Positions 7,505 to 10,432 of a stretch of DNA of 10,432 nucleotides are shown piece by piece. The translations under genes and the position numbers were made by a program. A model generated the notes under the pieces. The model was not told where the DNA came from and searched no databases. It saw only the letters and a list, made by a program, of their open reading frames with translations. How positions within the stretch are numbered: the stretch's first letter is position 1; every line of letters starts with the position of its first letter. Origin of the DNA: Paracoccaceae bacterium (GTDB lineage Bacteria > Pseudomonadota > Alphaproteobacteria > Rhodobacterales > Rhodobacteraceae); NCBI GenBank assembly GCA_011523445.1, contig WTGT01000063.1:1-10432 (forward strand). The letters run 5' to 3'.

Positions 7505-8194
7505 TTATTCCACGTAATGAAACGTTGCCTTGGAAGCAAAATTGAGAATTGGGGCTTCCCTTGGTTCCAAAACGTTGTAACTTTCCATCAACTTTTGCTT
7601 TTTTGCCCTTCCCTTGAAGATGACATGAATATGCCGGGCTTCCATCAAAGCCCTGAGTGTAAGAGTAATTCTGTCTTCAGGTTGGGTTGGAACGGAAACC
7701 TTGATTGCACTTGGAGCATCCGGAGCAACGGCAGTAGCTAATTCAGGCGAGTCTGGAAACAGGGATGCGGTGTGAAGGTCCTCACCCATTCCCAGAACGC
7801 AAACAGAAAAGGGCAAAACGGAACTGATCTTTTTATTTGTTTCCTGCAAGTCCAAGGATTCTTCATTCTCATTATAGAGAGAAATGGTTTGAGCATCAAC
7901 TGCCCGATTCTTTATCAGGGTCTGCTTAATCAGGAAATAATTTGATCTTGGAGTATTTAGTGGAACACACCTTTCATCTGAGGGTACAACTATAACCTTG
8001 GACCAATTCAAATCGCTGCTCGACAAATCATCGAATATTGGCCCCGGAGTGGTACCACCGGGAACAACCAGCGTTTGAAAATCGGAAATCCTTGCATCCT
8101 CCTGTAACGAGTTAACGATTTGGGAGGTTATCCCTCTTTTCCATTCCTGTTCGTTTTTGTAGCTGATCAGTTTCAAATTTCTATTTCCCGCCAT
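7505..8194 (-). CDS. pgl: 6-phosphogluconolactonase (SOL/DevB family)
   Basis: A 229-residue cytoplasmic enzyme of the SOL/DevB type, not the beta-propeller YbhE type. It hydrolyses 6-phosphoglucono-1,5-lactone, the product of Zwf, to 6-phosphogluconate. Motifs: PGGTTPGP (45-52), the DERCVPL stretch (73-79) followed by RSNY (83-86), and GMGEDLHTASLFP (135-147). The last motif has Leu where many family members have Gly (DGHTASLFP); bulky residues there are, to my recollection, usual in alphaproteobacterial members, and the catalytic Asp-x-His is retained. ATG at 8194 lies inside the 3' end of zwf (22-bp overlap), which implies translational coupling, and pgi follows after 6 bp. Confidence 0.94.
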   Translation of the reverse strand: MAGNRNLKLISYKNEQEWKRGITSQIVNSLQEDARISDFQTLVVPGGTTPGPIFDDLSSSDLNWSKVIVVPSDERCVPLNTPRSNYFLIKQTLIKNRAVDAQTISLYNENEESLDLQETNKKISSVLPFSVCVLGMGEDLHTASLFPDSPELATAVAPDAPSAIKVSVPTQPEDRITLTLRALMEARHIHVIFKGRAKKQKLMESYNVLEPREAPILNFASKATFHYVE

Positions 8195-9624
8195 CTTCTT
8201 TGATCTTTGTTGGTAAGCATATAAGCTTCTTCGGGACCGCTTGTGTAAGGATCATATATTTGTGGAGTTTTTCTGTGTTTCTCCCAGCAGGAAATCACCT
8301 TATCAGTCCATTGCCAAGCTGCTTCCACCTCATCACCACGCATGAAGAGCGTTTGGTTTCCCCGAATGACATCCATGATCAATCTTTCATAAGCCTTGGT
8401 TAAGTTACCCACTTCCTGATTGAGGGATTTGGCGAAACTCATGTCCAGCGGAACTTCAATCAAGCGCATTCCCCCTGGGCCTGGCTCCTTGATGGTTACT
8501 GTCATGTTGATCCCTTCATTCGGTTGTAGCCTGATAGCCAAAACATTGCCATTGATTTGGGGATGATCCTGAAAAATCGAGTGAGGCAAATCCTTGAATA
8601 CAACCGCTATTTCCGAAACCCTCTTTCGGAGACGTTTGCCAGTTCTGAGATAAAATGCCGTATTGGCCCAACGCCAGTTCGATATTTTACACTTCAAGGC
8701 AATATAACTTTCAGTTGTACTTCTTGGATTGCCTGCATCTTCCTTGTAACTGGGTTCGGAGCCAATTGAACCATATTGACCAAGAACAATATCAGTATGA
8801 TGCAGTGGCTCAAGAGACCTGATTACCTTGAGTTTTTCATCCCTGACGGCATCAGGTGAAAAAATGGAGGGCGGTTCCATGGCAACAAGACACAACAGTT
8901 GCATCAAATGATTCTGAACCATGTCCCTCATGGCTCCAGAATTGTCATAATATTCTCCCCTGCCTTCGACTCCTCCTTTTTCAGCCACCGTAATTTGTAT
9001 GTGATCAATATATTGTGAGTTCCACAGTGGTTCAAAAAGCACGTTGCCGAACCGTAAGGCCATCAAATTTTGAACGGTCTCCTTACCCAGGTAATGGTCA
9101 ATTCGATAGATTTGATTTTCGCTGAATACTTTGCTCAAAATGTTGTTCAATTCACGCGAAGAATCAAAATCGTGCCCAAATGGTTTTTCGACAACGATTC
9201 TCGAATTTGGACGAATAAGATCAAATTTATCCAGATTGTTGATAATCTTGCTAAATATGTTTGGGCCCACCGATAGGTAGAAGGCTGTAATTAGTGACAA
9301 ATCCAGGGACTGTTTAAGGGATTCCCAATTCTCATTGTCGTTTGCATCTAGGGACTTGTAAGTTACCATACTGAGAAATTGGGCAAGTGTATCCTGGTCG
9401 ATCAGATGTTGATCCAGGTTTTCGGTAATGGCCTTTTTTACAAAATCCGAAAATTCCTGCTTGCCATAACTTTTTCTGGCTACGCAAATGATTTTTGAAG
9501 ACCTAGGTATTTGACCAACATGAAACCTTCTGTAGAGGCCAGGGAGAATTTCTCTTCGAGCCAGGTCACCTGTTCCGCCAAAAAGAACCAGATTAAAAGG
9601 GTCGACCGGAATGATTTTGTACAA
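8173..9624 (-). CDS. zwf: Glucose-6-phosphate 1-dehydrogenase
   Basis: A 483-residue protein (E. coli Zwf is 491). It oxidises glucose-6-phosphate to 6-phosphogluconolactone with reduction of NADP+ (or NAD+), the entry to the oxidative pentose phosphate and Entner-Doudoroff pathways. The N-terminal Rossmann fold has GGTGDLARR (16-24), then EKPFGHD (146-152), the active-site signature RIDHYLGKE (174-182) and RDMVQNH (233-239), whose His239 matches the catalytic base of the Leuconostoc enzyme. The start is TTG at 9624, lying just before the conserved fold. The frame stays open about 19 codons further upstream but offers no ATG or GTG, and the Shine-Dalgarno is weak. It is the first gene of the operon and overlaps pgl by 22 bp. 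No clear sigma-70 promoter is seen upstream on this strand. Confidence 0.96.
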   Translation of the reverse strand: MYKIIPVDPFNLVLFGGTGDLARREILPGLYRRFHVGQIPRSSKIICVARKSYGKQEFSDFVKKAITENLDQHLIDQDTLAQFLSMVTYKSLDANDNENWESLKQSLDLSLITAFYLSVGPNIFSKIINNLDKFDLIRPNSRIVVEKPFGHDFDSSRELNNILSKVFSENQIYRIDHYLGKETVQNLMALRFGNVLFEPLWNSQYIDHIQITVAEKGGVEGRGEYYDNSGAMRDMVQNHLMQLLCLVAMEPPSIFSPDAVRDEKLKVIRSLEPLHHTDIVLGQYGSIGSEPSYKEDAGNPRSTTESYIALKCKISNWRWANTAFYLRTGKRLRKRVSEIAVVFKDLPHSIFQDHPQINGNVLAIRLQPNEGINMTVTIKEPGPGGMRLIEVPLDMSFAKSLNQEVGNLTKAYERLIMDVIRGNQTLFMRGDEVEAAWQWTDKVISCWEKHRKTPQIYDPYTSGPEEAYMLTNKDQRRWREIEI

Positions 9625-9802
9625 TGTGAAAGCCTGTTTGTTAATTTTTGGAATTAGTAAAGTGTGTACTTCTCGATTATTTTAAAGATGATTGGTAATT
9701 GCCTAAAAATTATCGGACCCAATAATTTAAGGGTACAGTTGTAAAAGATAGGCTAAAATACAATTAAACATTGGACTAGTATAAAGGTGAAAGGAATCTT
9801 CA

Positions 9803-9830
9803 TTGCAATTGACCTGACGATGTGTAAATT
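9803..9830 (+). promoter_or_regulatory. Candidate sigma-70-like promoter for the radical SAM gene
   Basis: TTGCAA (9803-9808) and TAAATT (9825-9830) are separated by 16 bp, about 65 bp before the ATG at 9894. Both boxes deviate from consensus, so this is only a candidate. The -10 box overlaps the left arm of an inverted repeat, the position expected for repression. Confidence 0.3.
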
Positions 9831-9857
9831 CGCTTTTTTCAGTGTGCGAGCGAATTT
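9826..9857. promoter_or_regulatory. Perfect 9-bp inverted repeat in the zwf / radical SAM divergent region
   Basis: AAATTCGCT (9826-9834) and AGCGAATTT (9849-9857) are exact inverted copies with a 14-nt spacer. The repeat straddles the expected transcription start of the candidate promoter and lies 36 bp before the ATG of the radical SAM gene. It could be an operator for a dimeric regulator or a hairpin in the mRNA leader. The inverted repeat is certain; the role is inferred. Confidence 0.5.
9833..9845 (+). repeat. 13-bp direct repeat, copy 2
   Basis: This is the second copy of CTTTTTTCAGTGT (the first is at 5872-5884). Here it fills most of the loop of the 9-bp inverted repeat. Confidence 0.5.
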
Positions 9858-9893
9858 TCCTGTGTTGCTTTGAGCTGTTGAGTGGTATAAATA

Positions 9894-10432
9894 ATGGATA
9901 ATTTTAATGAATTTGTCGTTGAGGAAGTAGTAAAAACCACTACTCGGAAGTGGGTTCCCAAATTCTCAAACAGGTACTATACGGCTGATGGTGCACAAAG
10001 AGCCTTTGTTCCTTTGGTTAAGCCGGATACCCTTTGGTTTAACACCGGTACCTTGTGTAACATTACCTGCAAGAATTGCTATATCGAAAGTTCTCCCCAA
10101 AATGACCGGTTGGTTTATATATCAGCAGACGAGGTCAATTCCTTTCTTGATCAGGTCGAAACCCGCAAATGGCCGATTGAAACAATCGGGCTAACGGGTG
10201 GTGAACCTTTTATGAATTTTGAAATTATCAAAATTGTCACCAACATACTTTCTCGCGGATACCAGCTGATGGTGCTGACAAATGCCATGCGTCCCATGAT
10301 GAGACCTAAAATCATGGCCAGTTTGCTAGAAATTCAAGAAAAATATGGAGAGCAGCTGATTTTACGGGTTTCACTTGACCATTATGAAGAGAAAAAGCAC
10401 GATTTCATAAGAGGCAAGGGATCATTTCAGAT
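9894..10432 (+). CDS. Radical SAM protein (3' partial)
   Basis: ATG at 9894 opens a frame that runs off the right edge after 179 codons. A weak Shine-Dalgarno (GAGTGG, 9880-9885) lies 8 nt before it. Cys55, Cys59 and Cys62 in CNITCKNCYIES form the CX3CX2C motif that binds the [4Fe-4S] cluster and S-adenosylmethionine, and TGGEPF (101-106) is the SAM-contacting GGE motif. The rest of the visible part fits the start of a radical SAM barrel, including VLTNAM and LRVSLDHY as later strands. About 54 residues precede the cluster, with LWFNTGTLC leading into it. The C-terminus, where a SPASM or other accessory domain would show the subfamily, is outside the window, so the substrate cannot be named. 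It is divergent from zwf and appears to be controlled separately. Confidence 0.88.
   Translation, partial: MDNFNEFVVEEVVKTTTRKWVPKFSNRYYTADGAQRAFVPLVKPDTLWFNTGTLCNITCKNCYIESSPQNDRLVYISADEVNSFLDQVETRKWPIETIGLTGGEPFMNFEIIKIVTNILSRGYQLMVLTNAMRPMMRPKIMASLLEIQEKYGEQLILRVSLDHYEEKKHDFIRGKGSFQ

Noticed and set aside
5643..9781. GGACTAGTA at 5643-5651 and 9773-9781 as a paired element
   Set aside because: Only 9 bp shared, in AT-rich spacers, and no consistent placement relative to a gene; this can be chance.
9757..9785. TATAAA at 9780 as a -10 box
   Set aside because: Nothing resembling a -35 box lies 15-19 bp upstream.

Overview
The window looks like a piece of a free-living bacterial chromosome, most likely alphaproteobacterial and possibly marine. 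The base composition is moderately AT-rich by eye. The evidence for the assignment is the zwf-pgl-pgi gene order, an alphaproteobacterial-looking 6-phosphogluconolactonase motif, and a corrinoid/tetrahydrofolate methyl-transfer cluster of the kind found in methylamine- or betaine-degrading alphaproteobacteria. No 16S gene or other phylogenetic marker is present, so this is inference. There are no tRNA or rRNA genes, CRISPR arrays or complete insertion sequences.

Left part (2-3834, + strand): three genes read as one operon. A methylenetetrahydrofolate reductase-like protein is cut by the left edge. It is followed by a pterin-binding methyltetrahydrofolate:corrinoid methyltransferase, then by a RACo-type protein (N-terminal [2Fe-2S] ferredoxin plus ASKHA ATPase) that reactivates oxidised corrinoid proteins. 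Together they handle methyl groups: a substrate methyltransferase and corrinoid protein (expected upstream, not visible) would load methyl-cobalamin, the methyltransferase would pass the methyl to tetrahydrofolate, the reductase would carry it towards methylene-THF, and the RACo-like protein would rescue inactive cobalamin. The last two proteins both end in arginine-rich tails.

Middle (3835-5917): a 163-bp spacer carries a weak terminator-like hairpin, a short leader reading frame with a strong Shine-Dalgarno, and a stem-loop around the start of the next gene, a MATE-family multidrug/Na+ efflux pump (3998-5407, +). After it come about 510 bp with no convincing gene. They hold one 54-codon frame of doubtful status and a small hairpin just beyond pgi.

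Right part (5918-9624, - strand): a tight zwf-pgl-pgi operon, transcribed zwf first. It encodes glucose-6-phosphate dehydrogenase, 6-phosphogluconolactonase and glucose-6-phosphate isomerase. These feed glucose-6-phosphate and fructose-6-phosphate into 6-phosphogluconate and generate NADPH for the oxidative pentose phosphate or Entner-Doudoroff route. zwf and pgl overlap by 22 bp and pgl and pgi are 6 bp apart. No edd or eda gene is in view.

Right edge (9625-10432): a 269-bp divergent control region with a perfect 9-bp inverted repeat precedes a radical SAM enzyme (9894 onward, +) that is cut by the right edge after 179 codons. Its substrate is not known. The best leads for something undescribed are the leader/stem-loop arrangement at the MATE gene, the matching Arg tails in the methyl-transfer operon, the 13-bp repeat on both sides of the zwf operon, and the radical SAM gene with its operator-like repeat.
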